A stretch of 64,000 nt of DNA from the IMG/VR virus record IMGVR_UViG_3300024308_000018, positions 165,747 to 229,746 of that record. One strand, given 5' to 3'. The notes beneath the pieces are model-generated. The model was not told the origin of the DNA. It did not search any database and saw nothing but the letters and a program-made list of their open reading frames with translations. This document shows, in pieces, positions 33,384 through 41,965 of this stretch. This stretch comes from a virus. Position 1 is the first letter of the stretch. Each line of letters opens with the position of its first letter. Position numbers and translations under genes: made by a program.

Positions 33384-33909
33384 AAGCATCCTCACGGATC
33401 GGTTCCCAAGTCTCGCCGCCGAAGACGAGGCGCACGCCACTGAACGCACCAGCATTCAGACCCTGATTGAGCAAATCCAAGTCCAGCTGGTCGGCAGGAA
33501 CTTTGATCGTCATGTGCGGCTCATACTCAGGGTAGCTGTGACGGTAGCCCATCTGACGCAGGTACTTGTGACGCGCGATCAGACCTTGACTATCCAGCTT
33601 CAGCACCAGCGTGTTCTCTTCGGGCCCGAAGAGCGCACCGCTATTCACGGTAGCCTCGATCTGAATCGGGGCCGCCGGATGGAACAGCACGGGGTTTTCG
33701 CGGTCGTACATCATTGTCACGTGCAGGTCTTTGGGGTCGAAGTCAGTCTTCAGACCGATCTTCTCCAACTCAGACATGACAAACCGCACGGTCTCCGGAG
33801 TGGGATACACAGCAGCGTAGCCAGCGGGGGTCGTGCGGTCGGGGTCGTTCTGGCGGCCACGGCGTCGGGTGGATTCCGAAACCATGTTGAGGCCGAGATT
33901 GATGTTCAT
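33352..33909 (-). CDS. 2H phosphoesterase resembling anti-CBASS Acb1
   Basis: The product is 185 residues. Two HxT motifs of the 2H superfamily are present: LHVTMMYD (63-65) and PHMTIKV (132-134). LVLKLDSQGLIARHKYLRQM and SYPEYEPHMT match the pattern of Acb1 (T4 gp57B), which hydrolyses cyclic oligonucleotides and blocks CBASS defence. A 25-residue N-terminal extension starts MNINLGLNMVSES, a sequence shared in the block. Other 2H enzymes (LigT-like RNA cyclic phosphodiesterases) are the alternative. Confidence 0.75.
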   Translation of the reverse strand: MNINLGLNMVSESTRRRGRQNDPDRTTPAGYAAVYPTPETVRFVMSELEKIGLKTDFDPKDLHVTMMYDRENPVLFHPAAPIQIEATVNSGALFGPEENTLVLKLDSQGLIARHKYLRQMGYRHSYPEYEPHMTIKVPADQLDLDLLNQGLNAGAFSGVRLVFGGETWEPIREDAYAKYEETDDE

Positions 33910-33919
33910 TGGATTCTCC

Positions 33920-34312
33920 TTACAGGGCGTCCATCGGCATGCGCATCAGGACAACGCTATGTTGATAACTGAGAGGCACATTTGCCAACTTGGCGTCGTC
34001 GGAACGCACAGAAGTCACGCGCCCGATAGGGGAACCATGCGCAACACGATCAATGAGATACGACGTGACCACAGAATTGTCTACTGGGTCTTCCACCGCA
34101 AACCCGATGGGGTCTTTGGTGGTGAGCGACGGCGCGCCCAGCACAACGAAGTTGAGATCTTCCACGTGGTCGGGGTTCACTTTCTTCAGTGCTGCGCGAA
34201 TCGGGTTGGGGGCATTGGCGTATGCAGCTTTCCGAACACGGTCAAGGAACGTGATTACGGGGTCTGCGGACAGCGAAGCGTTAGCAACGCAAAGGTTGAG
34301 TTCAATGTTCAT
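33920..34312 (-). CDS. Paralogous family protein D with tag-like N-terminus
   Basis: The product is 130 residues. It starts MNIELNLCVANASLS, an M-x-I-x-L start, and its core HVEDLNFVVLGAP matches HVEDVSFVFLMGP of the protein at 22709-23164. It is therefore a fourth member of the accessory-block family placed next to the Acb1-like gene. Function unknown. Confidence 0.7.
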   Translation of the reverse strand: MNIELNLCVANASLSADPVITFLDRVRKAAYANAPNPIRAALKKVNPDHVEDLNFVVLGAPSLTTKDPIGFAVEDPVDNSVVTSYLIDRVAHGSPIGRVTSVRSDDAKLANVPLSYQHSVVLMRMPMDAL

Positions 34313-34332
34313 GGTGTTCCTCCTGAGCTAAA

Positions 34333-35124
34333 TTAGCGTGCGGGAGAATCAGGAATCAGCTGGCAGTAGTTCTTGCCGTTGGTGAACATGGTGAAGTCGT
34401 GGCGGGGCTCACCGAACGCCAAGGCCGACCGTTGCAGATCGTAGTCCCCGAACATCACCATGCGCAGCGGATGCGGGCCGACGGTCAGGGATTCGAACTG
34501 GTGCTTGGGTAGATTCACGTTCTTCAGCGCCTCTCCGCCATTGAGCAGCATCGTGGGCTTGCGCATCGAGTGGCCGACTTGCTGATCGCTGTATCCCATT
34601 CGGAAGCCGGAGAAGCAAGCGAGGCTATCCTCTCCGAACGTGATTGCCTGCATCGGTTCGGTCTGCACGCGATGGAGACCTATGCGACCGAACGGATCCT
34701 GTGCCGGAGTGCGCACAATGTTGGTTGCCATGATCGTGATATGGCCGTCATCACCGCACATGAGGCGACGTTGCAGATCGTCGGAGAACGAACAGCGGAA
34801 GCACTTAGGTGGCGTGGTGTTCGGCAGCAGGTGGACGATGTGAACGAGGTCGGAGCGAATACTGAATGACCAGCTGTCGTCACCCTCACCGCCAGTCACG
34901 TCGTAATAGTTGTCGACGTACTCGACGTCGGGCCCGTAAATGTGGCTGTCATCTGCCGACATGAATACGCGGTCACGCAGGTAACGGCGCAGCGTGACTT
35001 CGGCGTCAGCGGACGACACGCGCTCGCTCGCGTAATCAATCGCGAACAGGTCGACGGTCAGGCCGCGCTCGCGATGCAGAAGGGCCACAGGGAAATAGAG
35101 TTTACCACACAGCATTTGTTTCAT
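34333..35124 (-). CDS. Hypothetical protein next to baseplate spike
   Basis: The product is 263 residues, globular, with His/Cys/Met-rich segments (PPKCFRCSFSDDLQRRLMCG might be a metal site with Cys pairs). No recognised family. It lies just after the spike gene in transcription order and could be a baseplate accessory, but no sequence feature shows this. Confidence 0.6.
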   Translation of the reverse strand: MKQMLCGKLYFPVALLHRERGLTVDLFAIDYASERVSSADAEVTLRRYLRDRVFMSADDSHIYGPDVEYVDNYYDVTGGEGDDSWSFSIRSDLVHIVHLLPNTTPPKCFRCSFSDDLQRRLMCGDDGHITIMATNIVRTPAQDPFGRIGLHRVQTEPMQAITFGEDSLACFSGFRMGYSDQQVGHSMRKPTMLLNGGEALKNVNLPKHQFESLTVGPHPLRMVMFGDYDLQRSALAFGEPRHDFTMFTNGKNYCQLIPDSPAR

Positions 35125-35134
35125 TGCATACCTC

Positions 35135-35932
35135 TTAGTTCAGGTTCACGTTCGAGCCGTTGACGAACGCTTCACCTTTTGCATCTACCTTGAAATCGCC
35201 GCCGACTTCGATGTCGTACTTGCCGTCAATCTTGTCCTTGCGGTTACCCTTCACATGCACGGTTTGGTGACCGCCAATGGTCGTGTGCTGCGAACCAACT
35301 TGGCGCCCCAGCAGACCCTTGAACGGGATGCGCCCCTGCGGATCACTCTTCAGGTACTTGGCGCTCATGTTCGGGTCGTTGAGAATGTAGGCCGGAACTT
35401 CGCCCTTGTCGCCAGTGACGATCAGCTGCTGGTTCCCAACGATAGTCTGGTTCATATCGCCGAACGTCACGAAGTTGTAGTCGCCGGGATTGATGAAGAA
35501 CACCTCGTTGGTCTGCGTGTCGACCAGTACCTGAAAACCGTTGGGGAAACGGAAGCCCAAGCGGTTCGGGTAGTTGACGTCGTACACCGGATCCTTCGAC
35601 AGCTTGTCGATTGGGGTAGCTGCCGCCCACGTCGCGACGTGGGGGTCTCCGGTCGGGAAGTAGAGTTCAACCTTGTTGCCGCGACGTGGGACACCGCCGA
35701 AGAAACTGGTCTTGCCGATTGCTCCCATCTTCTTTGCCATCTGGCCGAACGGGTGATTCCAGCCACGGGGGCGTGCCCACGGCAACTGATCATCCGGTAT
35801 GTCGTCCATAAGGCCAGCGACGCGTGCACGAATCTGCCCGAACTTACCGGGATCGTTCTCGTCCACGACAATCGCTTCATAGGGCTCGGTCTTGTTGAGC
35901 CCTTTTCCGTGCAGTGCGCTCTGCTCTCTCAT
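35135..35932 (-). CDS. Baseplate central spike (gp5/VgrG-type OB-fold and beta-helix)
   Basis: The product is 265 residues. The N-terminal OB-fold of contractile-tail spikes is visible (YEAIVVDENDPGKFGQIRAR, VELYFPTGD). Residues about 130-180 are a beta connector. The C-terminus (TTIGGHQTVHVKGNRKDKID, then YDIEVGGDFKVDAKG) has the repeating short strands of a triple-stranded beta-helix needle. There is no lysozyme domain, unlike T4 gp5; the transglycosylase at 38805-41096 may provide that activity. It is directly coupled to the hub gene (4-base overlap). Confidence 0.82.
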   Translation of the reverse strand: MREQSALHGKGLNKTEPYEAIVVDENDPGKFGQIRARVAGLMDDIPDDQLPWARPRGWNHPFGQMAKKMGAIGKTSFFGGVPRRGNKVELYFPTGDPHVATWAAATPIDKLSKDPVYDVNYPNRLGFRFPNGFQVLVDTQTNEVFFINPGDYNFVTFGDMNQTIVGNQQLIVTGDKGEVPAYILNDPNMSAKYLKSDPQGRIPFKGLLGRQVGSQHTTIGGHQTVHVKGNRKDKIDGKYDIEVGGDFKVDAKGEAFVNGSNVNLN

Positions 35933-37767
35933 ACGATCTCCACGTCAGCGCTATTCTGTCCGCCAAAGGCACACTGGAACTTGCGCAGGTACTCTTCCAT
36001 CTTTTGGTACAGTGAGGCGAGGTCGAACGACGGGCCGTGCAGCTTGTCCAGAGAGAATGCGTCAAGGCATTTGCTCCCCAGCTTATCAGCAATTGCGTCG
36101 TTCATTTCACTCACTTTGTTGTCGGCGCATGGCGCATTCAACGTTGGCACATTGCGATAGCCTTCAGGGATGTCGCCGCGCGCAATCATGTCGTTGATGT
36201 CGCCTTCAAACTGACCCATGAGTGCTTCCATTTCCCCAAGTCTGGAATCGAGCAGTTGGAAAATGGTTGCCGGATTCTTGATGCCAAAGTCGAGCGACAG
36301 CTTCTCCAACGGCGACAGCATTCCGCACAGTCGGTTCGTGAACGCCGCCATACTGAACTCGCTCATTAGTGCGTCGAGCAAATCCGACTCTGGCCCGTAC
36401 TTGGCTGCAAGCTCGGGGAGATTGATTGCGGAACTTGCGGTCTCCACCATCTTGCCCATCATTGCATCCAGCTGCTGCGTCTGCTTCTCCACAACCTGAT
36501 CGATTGCGTTGAGGCCGTTGCCCATCTGACGCACGCCATCATTCTGCTGCGGCGGCCGCACGGTATCCGCTACGCTGGGCTGGCGGTTGCTCACCTTGTT
36601 CTTGCCGTTGTCTCCATCGACAAGTTCGGTCGTGCCCTTGGTGCCGACGAAGTTGCGCGTTAGCAGGGCCGCCGTGTGATAACTGCGCCGACGAATCAGC
36701 TCCGTGTATCCAGCGTACAACCACTTGCCGCTCTGCTTCTCGTTGAGCACTGCGCCCTTGGCCGTCACTGATCCGGCATAGAGCTGCACAGGGGTCAGCA
36801 GCTCCAAGTCTTTCAGCGAGCCATTGAAACGCACGCGGCAGAACTCAGAGAATGCTGCGTAGTTGCGACGCCAGTTATCGAGGGCTTCCACCCAGTGCTT
36901 GTGAACGTTGGCGCTCGCACCTTTCGAAATCGGCTGGTGCGGCTGGAACGTGTAGTTAGTTCCGGTGATTGCTTCGCGCTGCTTGGCGTTGACGTTGGGG
37001 CTACCGCCTGCCTTGATCTTACCCTTGCTGAAGCGCTCGACTTCGCCGTCGCCGTTGGTTGCCATCATGGTCGAGCCGTAGCCGACGTTCATGTTGAGGA
37101 AGCCGCTAATACTCTTCGAGCTGATCTCTTCGACGAGCACCGCACTACCGTTTTCCACAGGGTAGTTGTAGGAGAACACGGTCTTCGGTTCTTCCTGCAT
37201 CGCCTTGATAACGTCGATCAACTTCAGGCGCTTATCTTCGGTGACCACGACTTGGGGATAGCCGCCTTCCGGAATCCACATTCGCTGCTCAAGAGTTTCG
37301 AGGAACAGGCGTGGACTCTGGCCGAACGTAGTCCAGCGCATGTTGTCGTCGACGCCGCTGACGTTGGTCTCAAATTGCAGACCATACTCGCCTGCAATCT
37401 TCTTCGCAACGTCCAAGCTGGTGCCACGCTGAGCCATTGCCTTGGTGTCGTTGAAGAAGCCGGGGACATCGAGCAGGCAGGTTACGACCTTCAGAGATCG
37501 GTCGCGCTGTCCCACAACGATGAAGGTCGATGTCCGCATTACGTCGCGCGTCTTACCCCGAGAGATAGTGATGCGCGTTCCATCCACCAGAGCGAACGGC
37601 CCACTGAATGCGTCCTGATTATCGTTGAATGTGATCTGGGCACACGGCACACCGAGCACACTGTTGACGACGAGGATTTGAGAGATGCAGTCGCGCAGAC
37701 CGGGAATCTCTTGGTCGTTTATTTTCAGCGACAGGTAAAACTGACCACTGATGCCGCCTTCTGCCAT
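35929..37767 (-). CDS. Baseplate hub protein (gp27/gpD-like)
   Basis: The product is 612 residues. The first 350 residues follow the late-control-D/gp27 layout: QFYLSLKINDQEIPGLRDC, then SLDVAKKIAGEYGLQFETNV, PRLFLETLEQRMW and a later AGYTELIRRRSYHTAALLTR. A 250-residue, partly helical extension about 370-612 is unusual for the family. The gene is coupled to the spike gene, as expected for the spike-hub complex at the tail tip. Confidence 0.78.
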   Translation of the reverse strand: MAEGGISGQFYLSLKINDQEIPGLRDCISQILVVNSVLGVPCAQITFNDNQDAFSGPFALVDGTRITISRGKTRDVMRTSTFIVVGQRDRSLKVVTCLLDVPGFFNDTKAMAQRGTSLDVAKKIAGEYGLQFETNVSGVDDNMRWTTFGQSPRLFLETLEQRMWIPEGGYPQVVVTEDKRLKLIDVIKAMQEEPKTVFSYNYPVENGSAVLVEEISSKSISGFLNMNVGYGSTMMATNGDGEVERFSKGKIKAGGSPNVNAKQREAITGTNYTFQPHQPISKGASANVHKHWVEALDNWRRNYAAFSEFCRVRFNGSLKDLELLTPVQLYAGSVTAKGAVLNEKQSGKWLYAGYTELIRRRSYHTAALLTRNFVGTKGTTELVDGDNGKNKVSNRQPSVADTVRPPQQNDGVRQMGNGLNAIDQVVEKQTQQLDAMMGKMVETASSAINLPELAAKYGPESDLLDALMSEFSMAAFTNRLCGMLSPLEKLSLDFGIKNPATIFQLLDSRLGEMEALMGQFEGDINDMIARGDIPEGYRNVPTLNAPCADNKVSEMNDAIADKLGSKCLDAFSLDKLHGPSFDLASLYQKMEEYLRKFQCAFGGQNSADVEIV

Positions 37768-37775
37768 GATACCTC

Positions 37776-38042
37776 CTAGAACTCGTAGGTCTTGGTCTCG
37801 GCTTTCTTGGTGCGGTCAAGACGGGGAATGCGCAGGATCATTCCCGCGCGTACCTCACATTGATGCACCAGCCCGTTGAACGACAGGATGATATAGAACA
37901 GGTTGTGGTTGTTGTAGTAGCGCTTGGCGATAAGCTGCGGGTTCGCAACCTCCGTTGTCTTCACTTCGTGATTCGTGAAGTCACCGGTAAGCAAGTCGTA
38001 GGTCTTATCGCGCAGCGGATCCATCCCAAATTGATCAATCAT
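37776..38042 (-). CDS. LysM-like baseplate protein (gp53/gpX-like)
   Basis: The product is 88 residues from ATG 38042 (AGAGG 6 bases upstream); an ATG 15 codons earlier lies inside the neighbouring gene. The segment PQLIAKRYYNNHNLFYIILS, then EVRAGMILRIP, is a LysM-type pattern as in short tail protein X and the C-terminus of T4 gp53. It probably sits in the baseplate next to the hub. Confidence 0.7.
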   Translation of the reverse strand: MIDQFGMDPLRDKTYDLLTGDFTNHEVKTTEVANPQLIAKRYYNNHNLFYIILSFNGLVHQCEVRAGMILRIPRLDRTKKAETKTYEF

Positions 38043-38053
38043 AACAGACCTCT

Positions 38054-38794
38054 TTACAGATTGCCCAACGCTTGGGGATTGAACCATGCTTGCAGATCCT
38101 TACGAGTTACGGCGAAGTAGGATTCGACGGTCACCATGAAATCGGCAGCGATTGGATGTCCCGTCGAATCCTCGAACGCACAGTCGCCGCTCGCGCTCAC
38201 GTTGGTGATGATGGCGGGAGTCATGGCGAAGAACGTACCGAGACGGACGGTAAACGCTTCTTCAAGGTTGAACTCGTTGGTGGCAGTAACACCCACCGCA
38301 GAAGTCAAAGTGTCAACCGCAGCGTTGAGCACTTCCTTTGCTGGGGCGGGGCCCGGCGGGACAAAGAATCCCATCCACTCGTCGGGAGCCGCCATGCTCA
38401 GCAGCTGCACCATCGGATCCATTACCTCTTCCTGCGTCGAGTGATAAGCGTCGAGAAAGATTGGAAGCTCCAACGTCAGGTACTGCGGCGAATCCCAAAC
38501 CCGCGCACTCGCCAACTTGTGGATCGACGAGTAGCCTGCAAACTTGAGTGCCTTGTTGGCGTTCTGCGCTCTGTTGTTGGGCACATCCGCCAGCGATACG
38601 CCAGCGAACGGAGAAGCCCAGTTACTTGCAAGGCTGATGTTGAAATCCTCCGGCACGTAACCGGAGAACTTAACGGAGCCCGCTTTGTTGTGAATGTGCA
38701 GTTGGTACATCTTGTCAACGTGCACCATGTCACTACGTCCACGCGCTTGGCCTGCGGCAACGGTAGCCGCTCCGCGCATGAAATAGTTAGCCAT
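38054..38794 (-). CDS. Tail/baseplate structural protein
   Basis: The product is 246 residues. Beta-rich, with YQLHIHNKAGSVKFSGYVPE, LTLELPIFLDAY and a C-terminal FMVTVESYFAVTRKDLQAWF. The position between the LysM-like protein and the transglycosylase gene suggests a tube-initiator or baseplate wedge protein. No specific family match could be fixed. Confidence 0.65.
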   Translation of the reverse strand: MANYFMRGAATVAAGQARGRSDMVHVDKMYQLHIHNKAGSVKFSGYVPEDFNISLASNWASPFAGVSLADVPNNRAQNANKALKFAGYSSIHKLASARVWDSPQYLTLELPIFLDAYHSTQEEVMDPMVQLLSMAAPDEWMGFFVPPGPAPAKEVLNAAVDTLTSAVGVTATNEFNLEEAFTVRLGTFFAMTPAIITNVSASGDCAFEDSTGHPIAADFMVTVESYFAVTRKDLQAWFNPQALGNL

Positions 38795-38804
38795 GCTTTT
38801 CTCC

Positions 38805-41096
38805 TTAGATACGTCCGGTCAGTATGCTTCCCAGACCGTGATCGGTAAGCAACAGCGGCATGTCATCAAGCGACGTTGGGTCAGTTGCGGCCTGTGCAAT
38901 GTTCTGCGGAACCTCGCGCCTGCTTCGGCTGGACGACTGGGCATTAGTTGCTGAGCGTCCTTCCGGTTTAGGTGCGGCAGGTGCTGCCAACATTGGCGGT
39001 GGTGGCGGTGTGGTCTGCGTCACGATGTTATCGCTGGTGTCGGTGCGCGCTACCGTGACTTCCGGCGTTGACTTGGTGTCACGGCCGACAGTCTTATCAG
39101 CCTGTTCGGCTTTGGGTTCTGTCGCTTTTGCCTGCGCCTGATAATCCGCGTGCGACTTCGTGATGTTGCGGACGTAGCCTTGCGTTTCGCGGGGCATGTG
39201 CGGCAGGAGATCGTTGATGTCGGTGGAGCCCGTGCGCTTGATCAATTTCTGCATGTTGCCGGGGCCCCAGTTGTAGGCAGCGAGCGCAACCGGAACGTTA
39301 CCGTCGAACATCTTGATCATCTGCGACAGGTATTTGGTGCCGCCCTCGACGTTCTGCTCTGGGTCGTGGGAATCACGCACACCGAGTTCGCGCGCAGTAC
39401 CCGGCATGAGCTGCATCAAGCCGCTGGCCCCGACGTGGGATCTAGCGTCATTCTTGCCGCCGGACTCTTGCTTGATAACGCTACGCACCAGCATGGGGTC
39501 GAGGCCGCGCTTGGCCGCCTTTTCCTCAATCAGCCCAGACCAGTTAGACAGCCGCGCTTCCAGCTTGTCGTTGACTGGCAGGTTCTTCAACACACCTTGG
39601 CCCGCAACGTAGTTGGGATCCGCGCGATAGTCGAGGCGCTGACTTGGGGAACCCGCACGTGGGATCACGTTGTCACGGTTCGCGCCATAGCCGCCGCCTG
39701 AAGCATACGACATTCCGCTGATGCCCTGCGCGTAGTTCCCGGCAGTGGGCGAGCCGTTGCCGATTCCCAACAGACGTTGCCACCAACTGGCCCCGCTGTT
39801 TTTGGTGTCCGCCGCTTTCGCCAGCTTCTCCAAATCAGGGGACTTGAGTTCGGCTTGAACCTTGTGCGCGTCCTCGTCCTTCTTCACTTGGTCGTCACGC
39901 ACCACAACGTCGTACACCATAGTGCCAGCTTCTTCGCCCGCTTCGCTACCGAACCACGAACCGACGCCACCACCAAGCACCGCACCGACCGCAGTACCAA
40001 CAGCGGCACCCACAGCAGTACCCAATATGGGAACAACAGATCCCACTAGGGCACCAGCGGCAGCCCCACCTTGGGCGCCGAGCCACGCACCGCCAGCACC
40101 ACCGACTACGGATCCCGCAGTAGCGCCGCCGAGTTTGCTATACTCCTTGTCCTTCTCTTTGTCGGTGAGCGTGTCGTTGTCCTTGATGGACATGACTTCG
40201 TTGCCGACCAGACCGAGCGTCAGCAGCGATCCGGCAATGCCTCCGATTTTGCCGAGGCCGCCGAGCTTGCTGAATAGTCCCTTCTCTGCGGTTGCGGCTT
40301 TCGTCGCGCGCTTCAGATCAGGTGCGTCTTCGGCAGCAGCGGCCGCAGTGCGTTTGACATCAGGCGTTTCTGTTTTCGGCTTCTGCTTACGTTCGGTGTC
40401 GATCTCTTCGGGTTCCGGTGCGTCGCCCAAAACAGTGCTGGCACCAGCGAGACCCAGTGCACCGGTTGCAGCAAGCGCGACAGCTTTGCCCGCCGTGCTC
40501 ATACCGGAAAGCAGTTTACCCCCAGCACGCGAGAAGAAACCAGCCTTCTTGGGGGTGGGGGTTCTGCGAGTGCGCGTTTTCTTCTTGCGGTCTCGGCCGT
40601 TACCGCCGATGTCGGCACCGCCGCCGCCGAACATGTCGCCGAGCAGACTGCCACCTTGTTGCTGCTGTGCAACTTGGTCACGCTGGCGATTGTGCAGCGC
40701 ATCCATTTCATCAAGGCGGCGGCGCTCTCGGGTCTCAGCCCGCAGGATCTGAACTTGGCGCTTCTCCCACTTCCACCACTTGCCGATAAGTTCGAGCAGT
40801 TGGTCGAGGCGTTCGTTGCTGCCGAGCAACAGGTCTTCCATCTTCACGGTGCTGATGGTGGAGAACGCTTCTTGATAAGCGGAGTCCACTTCTTCGGGTT
40901 TGGCACGATCAATGTTCGGGGCTTCGGTGCGCTCAGTCACTGCCGCCTGATCTTGTTTGACAAAGCGGCCGCGCTCGTCACGTGCTCTGGGTTTGCCACG
41001 CGACTTACGCTCTTTCGTCGGCTCGCCAATGACACCGCCTAAAGCCACGGCATCGGCTGCTGCTGTAAGCAACGCGTAATGTGAGGGCAGAATCAT
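38805..41096 (-). CDS. Tail protein with lytic transglycosylase domain and glycine-zipper region
   Basis: The product is 763 residues. Residues 1-160 are charged and helical, 160-300 are low complexity, and 310-420 form a Gly/Ala-rich hydrophobic stretch (TAVGAAVGTAVGAVLGGGVG). About 515-640 is a soluble lytic transglycosylase domain with catalytic Glu544 in IKQESGG, then ASGLMQLMPGTARELGV and ALAAYNWGPGNM. It would cut peptidoglycan during DNA entry, and the hydrophobic stretch might insert in the inner membrane. The size and position suggest a tape-measure or hub-associated protein. Confidence 0.85.
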   Translation of the reverse strand: MILPSHYALLTAAADAVALGGVIGEPTKERKSRGKPRARDERGRFVKQDQAAVTERTEAPNIDRAKPEEVDSAYQEAFSTISTVKMEDLLLGSNERLDQLLELIGKWWKWEKRQVQILRAETRERRRLDEMDALHNRQRDQVAQQQQGGSLLGDMFGGGGADIGGNGRDRKKKTRTRRTPTPKKAGFFSRAGGKLLSGMSTAGKAVALAATGALGLAGASTVLGDAPEPEEIDTERKQKPKTETPDVKRTAAAAAEDAPDLKRATKAATAEKGLFSKLGGLGKIGGIAGSLLTLGLVGNEVMSIKDNDTLTDKEKDKEYSKLGGATAGSVVGGAGGAWLGAQGGAAAGALVGSVVPILGTAVGAAVGTAVGAVLGGGVGSWFGSEAGEEAGTMVYDVVVRDDQVKKDEDAHKVQAELKSPDLEKLAKAADTKNSGASWWQRLLGIGNGSPTAGNYAQGISGMSYASGGGYGANRDNVIPRAGSPSQRLDYRADPNYVAGQGVLKNLPVNDKLEARLSNWSGLIEEKAAKRGLDPMLVRSVIKQESGGKNDARSHVGASGLMQLMPGTARELGVRDSHDPEQNVEGGTKYLSQMIKMFDGNVPVALAAYNWGPGNMQKLIKRTGSTDINDLLPHMPRETQGYVRNITKSHADYQAQAKATEPKAEQADKTVGRDTKSTPEVTVARTDTSDNIVTQTTPPPPPMLAAPAAPKPEGRSATNAQSSSRSRREVPQNIAQAATDPTSLDDMPLLLTDHGLGSILTGRI

Positions 41097-41098
41097 GG

Positions 41099-41965
41099 TT
41101 AACTCCTATGGGCCGCCGCAGCTTCCCGTTTCTTGCGCTCTGCCTCCCGCCTGTCTTGCACGTAGCAGCCATGGTGATACAGCAGGCGCTTGAGCGGAAT
41201 GTCTTCGGGGATGCAGGCGTTGAAGTGCATGCTCAGGTTGAATTGCATGTTCATCATCGACACGTCGCTGAAGACGCGCAGGAATCCGAACATGTCGAGG
41301 GGGTCAACGCTGAGAACTTCGTTGGGGCAGAATTGACAGCGCAGTTTCTGCTGCACAACAATGCGCGAGTACATGTGTCGCTTGATTGTCGCAAGCTCTC
41401 CACACGTCAGAGAATCCGCGATGGCTTCCAGCGGCCAGTCACAGTCCACCCAGCGGGCCGCCATGATCAATTCTTCCGGGTAGCCTTTCTTGATTGCGGA
41501 GTACGCGGGTTCCAGCGAACTAACCAGCGGGTGCTTCATGTTCGCGGGTAACGTGCGACGTGCACCCTCAACTTTGACAGTGAGGCGGACGTCTTGCGTA
41601 TTGAGGGAGCCGCACACAGTTTTCCGATACTTCGGATTGTGTGGATTGACTGGTGTGTAGTCGAAGCCCGGTGTGCCCTCGACGCCTTTGACCCAGCGGG
41701 GAGCAAGGCAGTGCCAGTTCATGACGCGGCTGTCTTCGGTGTACGACACACGGTCAACTAGAGCGAGCAGGTAGCGGAAGTCATCGTCATCCATCGACAT
41801 CACGTCATGCGTGCACAGACTCTGGATAACGTCGATCAGCAGTTCCGGCGAACGATAGCGAATCGCCGTGAACAGCGGGCCCATGTGATTGGACAACATT
41901 GGGTAGAGGCCAACGTCGTCGAGCCCGCTGGGGAATCCGCCGAAGCGGGCAGCGATGTTACTCAA
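41099..41965 (-). CDS. Baseplate assembly-type protein with Cys pair
   Basis: The product is 288 residues. The C-terminal RCQFCPNEVLSVDPLDMFGF, then NLSMHFNACIPEDIPLKRLL, recalls the late part of T4-like baseplate hub assembly chaperones such as gp26. This is a by-eye resemblance. The 5' end overlaps the next gene by 8 bases. It is likely a tail assembly factor between tape-measure-like and tube-like genes. Confidence 0.55.
   Translation of the reverse strand: MSNIAARFGGFPSGLDDVGLYPMLSNHMGPLFTAIRYRSPELLIDVIQSLCTHDVMSMDDDDFRYLLALVDRVSYTEDSRVMNWHCLAPRWVKGVEGTPGFDYTPVNPHNPKYRKTVCGSLNTQDVRLTVKVEGARRTLPANMKHPLVSSLEPAYSAIKKGYPEELIMAARWVDCDWPLEAIADSLTCGELATIKRHMYSRIVVQQKLRCQFCPNEVLSVDPLDMFGFLRVFSDVSMMNMQFNLSMHFNACIPEDIPLKRLLYHHGCYVQDRREAERKKREAAAAHRS

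Noticed and set aside
28975-35200. Long + strand open frames (28975-30327, 30650-32134, 32017-32808)
   Set aside because: All lie opposite recognised or well-supported - strand genes and give His/Arg/Leu-rich products typical of antisense shadows.
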